Shown here one piece after another: positions 11,720-23,369 of a stretch of DNA of 64,000 nt (positions are counted from its first letter, which is position 1; every line of letters starts with the position of its first letter). The notes beneath the pieces are model-generated. The model saw only the letters and a program-made list of their open reading frames with translations, was not told the origin of the DNA and searched no databases. Made by a program: the position numbers and the translations under genes. Source of the stretch: Pelodera strongyloides (Eukaryota > Nematoda > Chromadorea > Rhabditida > Rhabditidae); assembly GCA_036852015.1 (NCBI GenBank), contig JAANDG010000040.1, positions 1-64,000 of the forward strand, in the 5' to 3' direction.

Positions 11720-12241
11720 GTATTTATTTTATGCGTCTACTGATTCTCCAGCACATTTTTTTCATTTAGTGTTCGCTAGATCGCTCCCGGATTTTTTTTT
11801 TGAAATTGCGCCTTGATCCAAGCATCACTTTGGAATTGTTTTTTTTAACAACGAATAAGAACATGTTTATTCAGTAATACCAGTCCGCCTTCGTAGGCAA
11901 GAATTTAATATCAGTTGACAATTGGTTTAGTTTTTTCGCCATCCGCGGGGGTCCGTGCAATCCAGAAATGGGAAGCCTTTTTTGGGCCTGAAAATAATAT
12001 CTTCTCACTTCTCATCCTCATCATCATTTTACATGACGCAAACTTACATTATATATAATGTTTCAATAAATTGTTATTATAGCTTACATTTTCATAAAAA
12101 CAAATAAAAAAAAAACTAAAAAACGGGCAACTTTCAGGTTGCAGCACCAGCACTCATCACTCCATTTGTTTGCAAATGTCTCACTAAAATAACTAGGAGC
12201 CATCTTCACATTGAAAAGCAAGTCAAGCACAATATACTCAC
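11720..12241. other. Intergenic with a possible small terminal exon
   Basis: AT-rich. If the ~38-bp stretch after the donor at 12241 is an intron, the minus-strand gene described at 12242-13011 could continue near 12202 and stop around 12140. Otherwise nothing is seen. Confidence 0.3.
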
Positions 12242-13011
12242 GTTGGTCCACGAGGGAGGTAAAACTTCCCTTCGTTAAAATCGAGAACGACTTCGTTTTC
12301 AAAATCGTTGCTAATCAACTCGGCCCACACAAATATGAAGGCACACATCTGTGGCGTAGCCTAAAGGTGCACTCAAAATGAGAAACGTTCAACATGAATT
12401 AAGAAATGTTTGAAAAGACTGACAAAAATGAGAGCCGCACATATATGTATGCACGTCGGAATCTGTTTGTTGACTTTTGTTGCAGAAGTTCCCAAGGTTC
12501 AGTGTTATGTTGCGGTTAAAGAAGAAACTGCAAACCACAGTTTTCTGTCCGCGCTTTCCTTCGCACACTTCCATGGCGCGGAGGTAGAATTGCACAGGTT
12601 CGTTGTTCAGGAATTGTTCCACAGGGTCGTTATCAACGTCAGCTCCCAGGAGACACTGTAATCAGAAGCCATACTAAAGAGACAGACCCACTTCAGGTAA
12701 TCCCCGTTTTGATCGCTCCGCCCGTGTCAAATATGGTAGGATGCAATATTTTTCTATTTTCTTTGCGCCACATTCCGTAATAGCCAGCAATTTACCATAG
12801 CCAGGGCTACCGAACACTCTATCACAATTTTCACGCCCATTCGCGCTTATTGACCAGTATACCAGTGTGGGCGTGGCACTTGCCTTGCGCGCCCATTACA
12901 AGAGTGCTTACTGCTTACCCCACCATCCATCTCAAAACAGTCCACTCCGTATCCATACCACTTGTCATAGTTCGTATCGACGTGATTCGAGATTAGGACT
13001 CTGGCTCGCGG
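12242..13011 (-). CDS. Unrecognised multi-exon gene, three coding exons seen
   Basis: Three minus-strand frames fit each other in phase 0 with AG/GT borders. Exon 13011-12919 (31 codons) reads PRARVLISNHVDTNYDKWYG and continues YGVDCFEMDGG to a GTAAGC donor. Exon from 12655 reads CLLGADVDNDPVEQFLNNEP, then VQFYLRAMEVCEGKRGQKT, with a possible GTGGTT donor near 12532. Exon 12348-12242 reads MCAFIFVWAELISNDFENEV then VLDFNEGKFYLPRGP to GTGAGT. A further possible upstream exon lies near 13230-13110 (VRVKVRSSCSRELTTVSYFD). Low-complexity composition is absent and the amino-acid make-up looks genuine, but I recognise no family. Start and stop are unresolved. Confidence 0.4.
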
Positions 13012-13249
13012 CTGAACGTATAACACTTGAATAGGAAACAATTCGAGTCGGATGCACCAAGTCATCTAGTATTTTATCACTCGCAACACCGCACTATTGT
13101 ATCAAACGAGGCTCTTCGCCGTTAATATCTAATTGTCTGTTTTTATTGAAATCATTTATTGAATACGTGTCATCGAAATAACTGACCGTTGTCAATTCGC
13201 GGCTACAACTTGACCGCACTTTGACCCTCACCTGAAACGTACCAATATT

Positions 13250-14395
13250 TATAAAACAAAGAAAAAGTTTGCACACTTTAAATATTAAATACTTATTCAC
13301 ATTGATGTGTGCGTCAATGTGATGAAAAAAAAACAGCAAGAATTTAGTGGCAATCTTCTAAATCGACTTGAACAAATAGATGTGAAACATTATTCATTCT
13401 TTTACGCTTCAAGAGCGTGCATCTTTATTCAAGGGTGCATAAGGCACAAGGGCTAAAGTTGGTTTTCGGCAGACGATCGCGACTGTCGGTTTTCCGGCAT
13501 AAGTCATGAGGGCACAATGCATAAGCTGACAAAGCCTTTGTCATTGTCAGTCTCCATGGCATGACCATGGTTAAATTATGAAATTTTAAAATTCTGAACA
13601 AAATTCACTCACCAGAACGTCAGTGTCAGCCCAGCAGCATATAATATATGAAAAGAGTAGTACTGTAACTTTACACATTTTTAATAACTGTTGGTTGAAA
13701 TAATTTGTTTTCATTTTCTATCTTTGACTAATGAGCGAACCGATGCCATTTTGCATACATCAAAGTTTTTTCCGAATGCGCTTCACAACTTATGTGCCGG
13801 CACGGAATCAAACCTGGTCTTGCAATAAACGATCACTTGTAAGAATACAAGCTAACGGAGTCGGTCGTCGGTCCTACAACATGCTACTATAAAAACGGCA
13901 TAATTATATTCAGGCTCGCAGGCACGCGGGCTGGCGGCAGGCCTTCTGAACCTGGGCCTTCAACCTGGAGACCGAATAGGAATTTGGGTTCCTAATAATT
14001 ATGAATGGAGAACATGTGAATATGTCAATACGCAACGGCAAAGGCTGCCATGTTTCAGGTAAATGATAACTAAAACTAATGGTCTTAATTCCAAATATAA
14101 GTAAATACTTAAATAAATACTCGTAACTGCGTCTCGTTAGACAATAAGCTGAAAGAACTACTTCAGTACACACGGCGATAATATATACCACTTCAGGTGA
14201 TCCATATTTATACCACTACCACCGCTGAGGTAACTGATCCACCGATTTTTCTATTCATATGCTCCGCATATGTGAAAAGAGCACGGTTTCTCTTTCCATA
14301 TATAAGAGTTACTTGCGAACGGTACTTCGATGTGTGGCAAGTAACTTCACGGAATTGTTGGTGAGAACGCTTGTGGCGCGGAATTAATTGTGCAC
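13250..14395. other. Intergenic, nothing firm
   Basis: AT-rich with scattered short frames. No splice-supported coding segment and no repeat recognised apart from local AT runs. Confidence 0.35.
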
Positions 14396-14397
14396 GG

Positions 14398-14640
14398 AAG
14401 ACGCTTCTGCGGTATATTCCAACAAAACCCTGTGTTTCCTTTTGTCCAACAAAACCCTGTGTTTCCTTTTGTCCAACAAAACTCTGTGTTTCGTTCAGAA
14501 AACACTGTGTTTCGTTGAAACACAGACTTTTGTCCAACAAAACCCTGTGTTTCGTTCAGAAAACCATGTGTTTCGTTCAGAAAACCATGTGTTTCGTTCA
14601 GAAAACCCTGTGTTTCGTTGAAACACAGGGTTTTGTCCAG
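14398..14640. repeat. Degenerate edge of the satellite: short direct repeats
   Basis: Three units built on CAACAAAACCCTGTGTTTCC plus TTTTGTC, then units of GTTCAGAAAACCATGTGTTTC (21 bp) and short inverted versions (GTTTCGTTGAAACACAG). All share AAAACCCTGTG with the main array, so this is a related but differently organised border. Confidence 0.75.
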
Positions 14641-16790
14641 GTTTTGTCCAAAACCCTGTGGCAAGGGTTTTGTGGTACAAAACCCTGTGGCGATTTCAGT
14701 TTAAACTGAAATACAACTTGCCACAGGGTTTTGTGGAACACAAACCCTGTGGCGATTTCAGTTTAAACTGAAATACAACTTGCCACAGGGTTTTGTGGTA
14801 CAAAACCCTGCGGCGATTTCAGTTTAAACTGAAATACAACTTGCCACAGGGTTTTGTGGTACAAAACCCTGTGGCGAGTTGAGTTTCAACTGAAATACAA
14901 CTTGCCACAGGGTTTTGTGGTACAAAACCCTGCGGCGATTTTAGTTTAAACTGAAATACAACTTGCCACAGGGTTTTGTACCGTTTTGTGGTGCAAAACC
15001 CTGTGGCGATTTCAGTTTAAACTGAAATACAACTTGCCACAGGGTGTTGTGGAACACAAACCCTGTGGCGATTTCAGTTTAAACTGAAATACAACTTGCC
15101 ACAGGGTTTTGTGGTACAAAACCCTGCGGCGATTTCAGTTTAAACTGAAATACAACTTGCCACAGGGTTTTGTGGTACAAAACCCTGTGGCGAGTTGAGT
15201 TTCAACTGAAATACAACTTGCCACAGGTTTTTTTTTTAATACAATGGCAAGTGTTTTGTGGAACAAAACCCTGTGGCGAGTTGAGTTTCAACTGAAATGC
15301 AACTTGCCACAGGGTTTTGTGGTACAAAACCCTGCGGCGATTTTAGTTTAAACTGAAATACAACTTGCCACAGGGTTTTGTACCGTTTTGTGGTGCAAAA
15401 CCCTGTGGCGATTTCAGTTTAAACTGAAATACAACTTGCCAGAGTGGTACCGTTTTGTGGTACAAAACCCTGTGGCGATTTCAGTTTAAACTGAAATACA
15501 ACTTGCCACAGGTTTTTTTTTCAATACAATGGCAAGTGTTTTGTGGAACAAAACCCTGTGGCGAGTTGAGTTTCAACTGAAATACAACTTGCCACGATTT
15601 CAGTCTAACTGAAATACAACTTGCCACAGGGTTTTGTGGTACAAAACCTTGTGGCAAGGGTTTTTTTGGTACAAAACTCTGTGGCGAGTTGAGTTTCTAT
15701 TGAAATACAACTTGCCACAGGGTTTTGTGGTACAAAACCCTGCGGCGATTTCAGTTTAAACTGAAATACAACTTGCCACATGGTTTTGTGGAACAGAACC
15801 CTGTGTTTTGTGGAACAAAACTCTGTGGCGAGTTGAGTTTCTATTGAAATACAACTTGCCAGAGGGTTTTGTGGTATAAAACCCTGCGGCGATTTCAGTT
15901 TAAACTGAAATACAACTTGCCACAGGGTTTTGTGGTACAAAACCCTGCGGCGATTTCTGTTTAAACTGAAATTGGTACAAAACCCTGCGGCGATTTCTGT
16001 TTAAACTGAAATACAACTTGCCACAGGGTTTTGTGGTACAGAACCCTGCGGCGATTTCAGTGTAAACTGAAATACAACTTGCCACAGGGTTTTGTGGTAC
16101 AAAACCCTGTGGCGATTTCAGTTTGAACTGACAATTTGCCACTTGGTTTTGTGGTACAAAACCCTGTGGCGAGTTGAGTTTCTACTGAAATACAACTTGC
16201 CACACGGTTTTGTGGTACAAAACCCTGTGGCAAGGGTTTTGTGGTACAAAACCCTGTTTAAACTGAAATACAACTTGCCCCCTGCGGCAAAAAAAACCCT
16301 GGAACAAAACCCTTTGGTGAGTTGAGTTTCAACTGAAATTCAACTTGCCACAGGGTTTTGTGGTACAAAACCCTGTGGCGATTTCAGTTTGAACTGACAA
16401 CTTGCCACTTGGTTTTGTGGTACAAAACCCTGTGGCGAGTTGAGTTTCTACTGAAATACAACTTGCCACACGGTTTTGTGGTACAAACCCTGTTTAAACT
16501 GAAATACAACTTGCCCCCTGCGGCAAAAAAAACCCTGGAACAAAACCCTTTGGTGAGTTGAGTTTCAACTGAAATTCAACTTGCCACAGGGTTTTGTGGT
16601 ACAAAACACTGCGGCGATTTCAGTTTAAACTGAAATACAACTTGCCACAGGGTTTTGTGGTACAAAACTCTGTGGCGATTTCAGTTTAAACTGAAATACA
16701 ACTTGCCACATGGTTTTGTGGAACAAACCCCTGTGTTTTGGGGAACAAAACCCTGTGGCGAGTTGAGTTTCCATTTTTCCCAATTGTATA
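14640..16790 (+). repeat. Double-palindrome satellite, arm A (~33 units)
   Basis: The unit is about 61 bp: GATTTCAGTTTAAACTGAAA, then TACAACTTG, then a second palindrome CCACAGGGTTTTGTGG/TACAAAACCCTGTGG. Both halves are inverted repeats, so each unit can fold as two adjacent hairpins. Units vary (CTGCGGCG, GAGTTGAGTTTCAACTG, short truncations and a 250-bp higher-order repeat around 16090-16640). The short open frames across it come from the repeat and are not genes. Confidence 0.95.
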
Positions 16791-17529
16791 CTCACAATTT
16801 ACTCAAAACTCCGCGCTCATTTATGTATGGAAAAGTGTGAGATGGGAAGAGCGGTAGATGAGATGGGAAGGGGACACGAGCCGTCTATCTTTTTTCTGGC
16901 CGCGGGCCAAATTAGACAACGCGCTTGTGTGAGAGACGCGAGACGAAAGAGAGGCAGCGTACAGTGGCTGGAGTGCGACATGAGCTCACACCACAGGCAA
17001 ATTAGCACTTAATTGCCTATTTCTCGCGAACCCGTCTATAAATCTTTTTTATTTTTTCGTCATTCATTAAGGACTAAAAATGCTTTCGTATGACCGTCCG
17101 TAAGTCCGTAAGCACGATCTAGTTTTTCAATTACATAGCAAAAACCACTTTTTCCATAGTAAAAATCAGGTGTTGTAACTTTTGTCTCCGTCTATAAATC
17201 TTTCTGATTTTTTGGTATTATATGCACTTTTATGTGCTTGTTACATATATCTGGGGTAAAAGTGTAAGCACGCCCTCTTTAACGTGGTTCATTTCTTAAA
17301 ATGGCCATAATAAGCTTCGTTTCTACTGGAAATGGCTCAAATAATGCCGACATATAAAATTTGAGGTGCTTTTTAATGTTTAGAAGAAAGAATAGTGTTA
17401 TTCCCTTTTTAAAGCTATGTTTTACACCTATAAACGTGAGAGAACGCGCGCATTTCTTACTATAGAAAACCCATCACACTTTTAATTTGTTGAAGGGAAA
17501 GGTCAAAGTGGGCGGGGCTTCCGGACCCT
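16791..17529. other. Non-satellite centre between the two satellite arms
   Basis: About 0.74 kb without satellite units. CCGTCTATAAATCTTT occurs twice (about 17031 and 17189) and a related CCGTCTATCTTTTTT lies near 16881. No convincing gene; the two opposed 61-63 codon frames at 16817-17012 are shadows of each other. Confidence 0.6.
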
Positions 17530-20500
17530 ACAGGGTTTTGTGCTACAAAACCCTGTGGCGACTGAGTTTCAATTGAAATACAACTTGCCACAGGGTTTTG
17601 TGGTACAAAACCCTATGGCAAAGTTGTATTTCAGTTTAAACTGAAATCGCCGCAGGGTTTTGTTGGCAAGTTGTATTTCAGTTTAAACTGAAATCGCCAC
17701 AGGGTTTTGTACCACAAAACCCTGTGGCAAGTTGTATTTCAGTTTAAACTGAAATCGCCACATGGTTTTGTGCAAGTTGTATTTCAGTTTAAACTGAAAT
17801 CGCCTGTGGCAACAGGGTTTTGCACCACAAAACCCTGTGGCAAGTTTTATTTCAGTTTAAACTGAAATCGCCGCAGGGTTTTGTGCAAGTTGTATTTCAG
17901 TTTAAACTGAAATCGCCGCAGGGTTTTGTTGGCAAGTTGTATTTCAGTTTAAACTGAAATCGCCACAGGGTTTTGTACCACAAAACCCTGTGGCAAGTTG
18001 TATTTCAGTTTAAACTGAAATCGCCACATGGTTTTGTGCAAGTTGTATTTCAGTTTAAACTGAAATCGCCTGTGGCAACAGGGTTTTGCACCACAAAACC
18101 CTGTGGCAAGTTTTATTTCAGTTTAAACTGAAATCGCCGCAGGGTTTTGTACCACAAAACCCTGTGGCAAGTTGTATTTCAGTTTAAACTGAAATCGCCA
18201 CAGGGTTTTGTACCACAAAACCCTGTGGCAAGTTGTATTTCAGTTTAAACTGAAATCGCCGCACAGGGTTTTGTACCACAAAACCCTGTGGCAAGTTGTA
18301 TTTCAGTTTAAACTGAAATCGCCACAGGGTTTTGTACCACAAAACCCTGTGGCAAGTTGTATTTCAGTTTAAACTGAAATCGCCACATGGTTTTGTGCAA
18401 GTTGTATTTCAGTTTAAACTGAAATCGCCTGTGGCAACAGGGTTTTGCACCACAAAACCCTGTGGCAAGTTTATTTCAGTTTAAACTGAAATCCCTGTGG
18501 CAAGTTGTATTTCAGTTTAAACTGAAATCGCCACAGGGTTTTGTACCACAAAACCCTGTGGCAAGTTGTATTTCAGTTTAAACTGAAATCGCCACAGGGT
18601 TTTGTACCACAAAACCCGGGGTTTTTGTTCCACAAAACCCTGTGGGCAAGTTGTATTTCAGTTTAAACTGAAATCGCCACAGGTTTTTTTGCACAAAACC
18701 CTGTGGCAAGTTTTATTTCAGTTTAAACTGAAATCGCCACAGGGTTTTGTTCCACAAAACCCTGTGGCAAGTTGTATTTCAGTTTAAACTGAAATCGCCA
18801 CAGGGTTTTGTACCACAAAACCCTGTGGCAAGTTGTATTTCAGTTTAAACTGAAATCGCCACAGGGTTTTGTTCCACAAAACCCTGTGGCAAGTTGTATT
18901 TCAGTTTAAACTGAAATCGCCACAGGGTTTTGTTCCACAAAACCCTGTGGCAAGTTGTATTTCAGTTTAAACTGAAATCGCCACAGGGTTTTGTACCACA
19001 AAACCCTGTGGCAAGTTGTATTTCAGTTTAAACTGAAATCGCCACAGGGTTTTGTTCCACAAAAGCCTGTGGCAAGTTGTATTTCAGTTTAAACTGAAAT
19101 CGCCACAGGGTTTTGTTCCACAAAAGCCTGTGGCAAGTTGTATTTCAGTTTAAACTGAAATCGCCACAGGGTTTTGTTCCACAAAACCCTGTGGCAAGTT
19201 GTATTTCAGTTTAAACTGAAATCGCCACAGGGTTTTGTTCCACAAAAGCCTGTGGCAAGTTGTATTTCAGTTTAAACTGAAATCGCCACAGGGTTTTGTT
19301 CCACAAAACCCTGTGGCAAGTTGTATTTCAGTTTAAACTGAAATCGCCACAGGGTTTTGTACCACAAAACCCTGTGGCAAAGTTGTATTTCAGTTTAAAA
19401 CTGAAATCGCACAGGGTTTTGTTCCACAAAACCCTGTGGCAAGTTGTATTTCAGTTTAAACTGAAATCGCCACAGGGTTTTGTGTACCACAAAACCCGTG
19501 GCAAGTTTTTGGTTTTCCACAAAAGCCCTGTGGCAAGTTGTATTTCAGTTTAAACTGAAATCGCCACAGGGTTTTTGTCCACAAAACCCTGTGGCAAGTT
19601 GTATTTCAGTTTAAAAACTGAAATCGCCACAGGGTTTTGTTCCACAAAACCCTGTGGCAAGTTGTTTTTTTTTTCAGTTTAGTTTAAACTGAAATCGCCA
19701 CAGGGTTTTGTACCACAAAACCCTGTGGCAAGTTGTATTTCAGTTTAAACTGAAATCGCCACAGGGTTTTGTTCCACAAAACCCTGTGGCAAGTTTTATT
19801 TCAGTTTAAACTGAAATCGCCACAGGGTTTTGTTCCACAAAAGCCCTGTGGCAAGTTGTATTTCAGTTTAAACTGAAATCGCCACAGGGTTTTGTACCAC
19901 AAACCCCGGGGTTTTGTTCCACAAAAGCCTGTGGCAAGTTGTATTTCAGTTTAAACTGAAATCGCCACAGGGTTTTGTTCCACAAAACCCTGTGGCAAGT
20001 TGTATTTCAGTTTAAACTGAAATCGCCACAGGGTTTTGTACCACAAAAGCCCTGTGGCAAGTTGTATTTCAGTTTAAACTGAAATCGCCACAGGGTTTTG
20101 TACCACAAAACCCTGTGGCAAGTTGTATTTCAGTTTAAACTGAAATCGCCACAGGGTTTTTGTACCACAAAACCTGTGGCAAGTTGTATTTCAGTTTAAA
20201 CTGAAATCGCCACAGGGTTTTGTTCCACAAAAGCCTGTGGCAAGTTGTATTTCAGTTTAAACTGAAATCGCCACAGGGTTTTGTACCACAAAACCCGGGG
20301 TTTTGTACCACAAAAGCCTGTGGCAAGTTGTATTTCAGTTTAAACTGAAATCGCCACAGGGTTTTGTTCCACAAAACCCTGTGGCAAGTTGTATTTCAGT
20401 TTAAACTGAAATCGCCACAGGGTTTTTTCCACAAAACCCTGTGGCAAGTTGTATTTCAGTTTAAACTGAAATCGCCAAAGGGTTTTGTACCACAAAACCC

Positions 20501-22400
20501 TGTTGGCACAAAAGCCTGTGGCAAGTTGTATTTCAGTTTAAACTGAAATCGCCACAGGGTTTTGTTCCACAAAAGCCTGTGGCAAGTTGTATTTCAGTTT
20601 AAACTGAAATCGCCACAGGGTTTTGTTCCACAAAACCCTGTGGCAAGTTGTATTTCAGTTTAAACTGAAATCGCCACAGGGTTTTGTTCCACAAAAGCCT
20701 GTGGCAAGTTGTATTTTCAGTTTTAAACTGAAATCGCCACAGGGTTTTGTTCCACAAAAGCCTGTGGCAAGTTGTATTTCAGTTTAAAACTGAAATCGCC
20801 ACAGGGTTTTTGTTCCACAAAACCTGTGGCAAGTTGTATTTCAGTTTAAACTGAAATCGCCCACAGGGTTTTGTTCCACAAAAGCCTGTGGCAAGTTGTA
20901 TTTCAGTTTAAACTGAAATCGCCACAGGGTTTTGTTCCACAAAAGCCTGTGGCAAGTTGTATTTCAGTTTAAACTGAAATCGCCACAGGGTTTTGTTCCA
21001 CAAAAGCCTGTGGCAAGTTGTATTTCAGTTTAAACTGAAATCGCCACAGGGTTTTGTTCCACAAAAGCCTGTGGCAAGTTGTATTTCAGTTTAAACTGAA
21101 ATCGCCACAGGGTTTTGTACCACAAAACCCGGGGTTTTGTTCCACAAAAGCCTGTGGCAAGTTGTATTTCAGTTTAAACTGAAATCGCCACAGGGTTTTT
21201 TGTACCACAAAACCTGTGGCAAGTTGTATTTCAGTTTTTAAAACTGAAATCGCCACAGGGTTTTGTTCCACAAAACCCTGTGGCAAGTTTTATTTCAGTT
21301 TAAACTGAAATCGCCGCAGGGTTTGTTCCACAAAAGCCCTGTGGCAAGTTGTATTTCAGTTTAAACTGAAATCGCCACAGGGTTTAAACTGGAAACAACT
21401 TGCACAGGGTTTTGTTCCACAAAAGCCTGTGGCAAGTTGTATTTCAGTTTAAACTGAAATCGCCACAGGGTTTTGTTTTACCACAAAACCCTGTGGCAAG
21501 TTGTCATTTCAGTTTAAACTGAAATCGCCACAGGGTTTTGTTACCACAAAACCCGGGGTTTTGTTCCACAAAACCCTGTGGCAAGTTTTATTTCAGTTTA
21601 AACTGAAATCGCCACAGGGTTTTGTTCCACAAAAGCCCTGTGGCAAGTTGTATTTCAGTTTAAACTGAAATCGCAAACACTGCTTGCCACAGGGTTTTGT
21701 TCCACAAAAGCCCTGTGGCAAGTTGTATTTCAGTTTAAAACTGAAATCGCCGCAGGGTTTTGTTCCACAAAACCCTGTGGCAAGTTGCATTTCAGTTTAA
21801 ACTGAAATCGCCACAGGGTTTTGTACCACAAAACCCCGGGGTTGTTGTTCCACCAAAAGCCTGTGGCAAGTTTTATTTCAGTTTAAACTGAAAATCGCCA
21901 CAGGGTTTTGTTCCACAAAACCCTGTGGCAAGTTGTATTTCAAATCGTTTTTGTAAAGTTGGTTTAAAAATCAACTTGCCCACAGGGGTTTTGTGCCACA
22001 AAAACCTGTGGCAAGTTGTATTTCAGTTTAACTGAAATCGCCACAGGGTTTTGTTCCACAAAACCCTGTGGCAAGTTGTATTCAGTTTAAACTGAACTCG
22101 CCACAGGGTTTGTCCACAAACCTGTGGCAAGTGTATTTCCGTTTAAACTGAAATCGCCACAGGGTTTTAGACCACAAAAGCCCTGTTGGCAAGTTGTATT
22201 TCAGTTTAAAACGGAAATCGCCACAGGGTTTTGTAACACAAGGTTTTTTCCAAAGCCTGTGGCAGTGTATTTCATTTAAAACTGAAATCGCCACAGTTTA
22301 ACTGGAATACAACTTGCCACAGGGTTTTGTCCACAAAACCCTGTGGCAAGATGTTTTTTTTTTTTTTTTTTTTTTTTTTGCCACAGGGTTTTCCAGTTGA
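17530..22400 (-). repeat. Double-palindrome satellite, arm B (~75-80 units)
   Basis: Same ~61-bp unit as arm A but in the opposite orientation: CCACAGGGTTTTGTTCCACA, AAACCCTGTGG, CAAGTTGTA, TTTCAGTTTAAACTGAAA. Most units are nearly identical. Recurrent variants are GTACC or GTTCC at the loop and CAAAAGCCTGTGG. Units become more decayed after about 21900 and the array ends in a T run (22352-22379). Units are contiguous, without unique spacers. Confidence 0.95.
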
Positions 22401-23369
22401 AAACACACTGCTCACTGCTCAACACACTGTTTTCAACTAGAAAACTGCTGTTCTTGAGACACATCATGCCGGCAACTCTTATATGCTTCTCAAAACCACA
22501 GTGACAACAGGCATCACATGCGAGATGACGTAAAATATACGAGACATCAATCTATATTTTACCCAAAAGCGACCTTTTGACATTTTAGAGTTCCCAAGTG
22601 TTAGCGAAAAGTATGAAAAGAATGCAACAAGAATGATTACCAAGCATACTAGCATACTGTATTCCTAAGCGCGCGTTTATAGAACTACCTACAGTAAGAC
22701 GAATGAGCAGTCAAGCACACCAACACCTCAAAACCCCGACAAAATGAATCAAGCACGGACGTGCAACATTAATCAAATACGTCACCCAGAAGCGACATTC
22801 GTGTCCCATAATACATGCAAGGACGCAACAAACCGCAACAAATGCACACATACAGAAATTCGACTCCCCGAGCAACTCCCCAATCCTTTATTTGGAGGAG
22901 TTGCTCAATCAATCTATAAGCACTACTACATCGTCCATCCCCACACCCCATCACAAAAAGTTCCCTCCCAAAAAGACACAACGGGCTTAGTGTAGTAGCT
23001 CCAGTCAGTCAATTCCACGCGATGCAACACTGCATGGCCTGAGTTTGTGCGTCGGGCTCGCGGCAGTCGCTTCATTCGTCAACCGCACAGCACAAGTCAG
23101 CACACTGAAATGTTAGCATTTTATTAGGCAAAGCACGTTACGCTGCGGGCACCTATGCGAAACCAAACTGATGGTCTCAAGCGCATTGGTGCATAAATTC
23201 CACAAAGGGTGAGGGGGCCCGGAGACTGAACACAGGACACGTCCTGATTCTGATTGTCAGAAACACCCCACTGACCACCGAGTTAAAAAAAATCTGAACG
23301 ATAAGGGAGAGCCGAGCAGCTATGTACATATATCAGGCGAAAAGAAGAAAACAAATTAAGGTGTACCTG
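22401..23369. other. Flank of the satellite, no gene recognised
   Basis: GAAAACACACTGCTC...CACTGTTTTCAAC at 22398-22437 is a last inverted repeat related in style to the satellite border. The rest is single-copy. Confidence 0.4.

Noticed and set aside
14640..22400. CRISPR-like array of palindromic repeats
   Set aside because: Units are contiguous and near-identical over their whole length with no unique spacers, and the context is an intron-containing nuclear genome. It is a satellite.
14208..22467. Many 60-112 codon open frames (KTLWQVVFQFKLKSPQGF-type repeats)
   Set aside because: Translations of the satellite in various frames and on both strands; no start, splice or family evidence.
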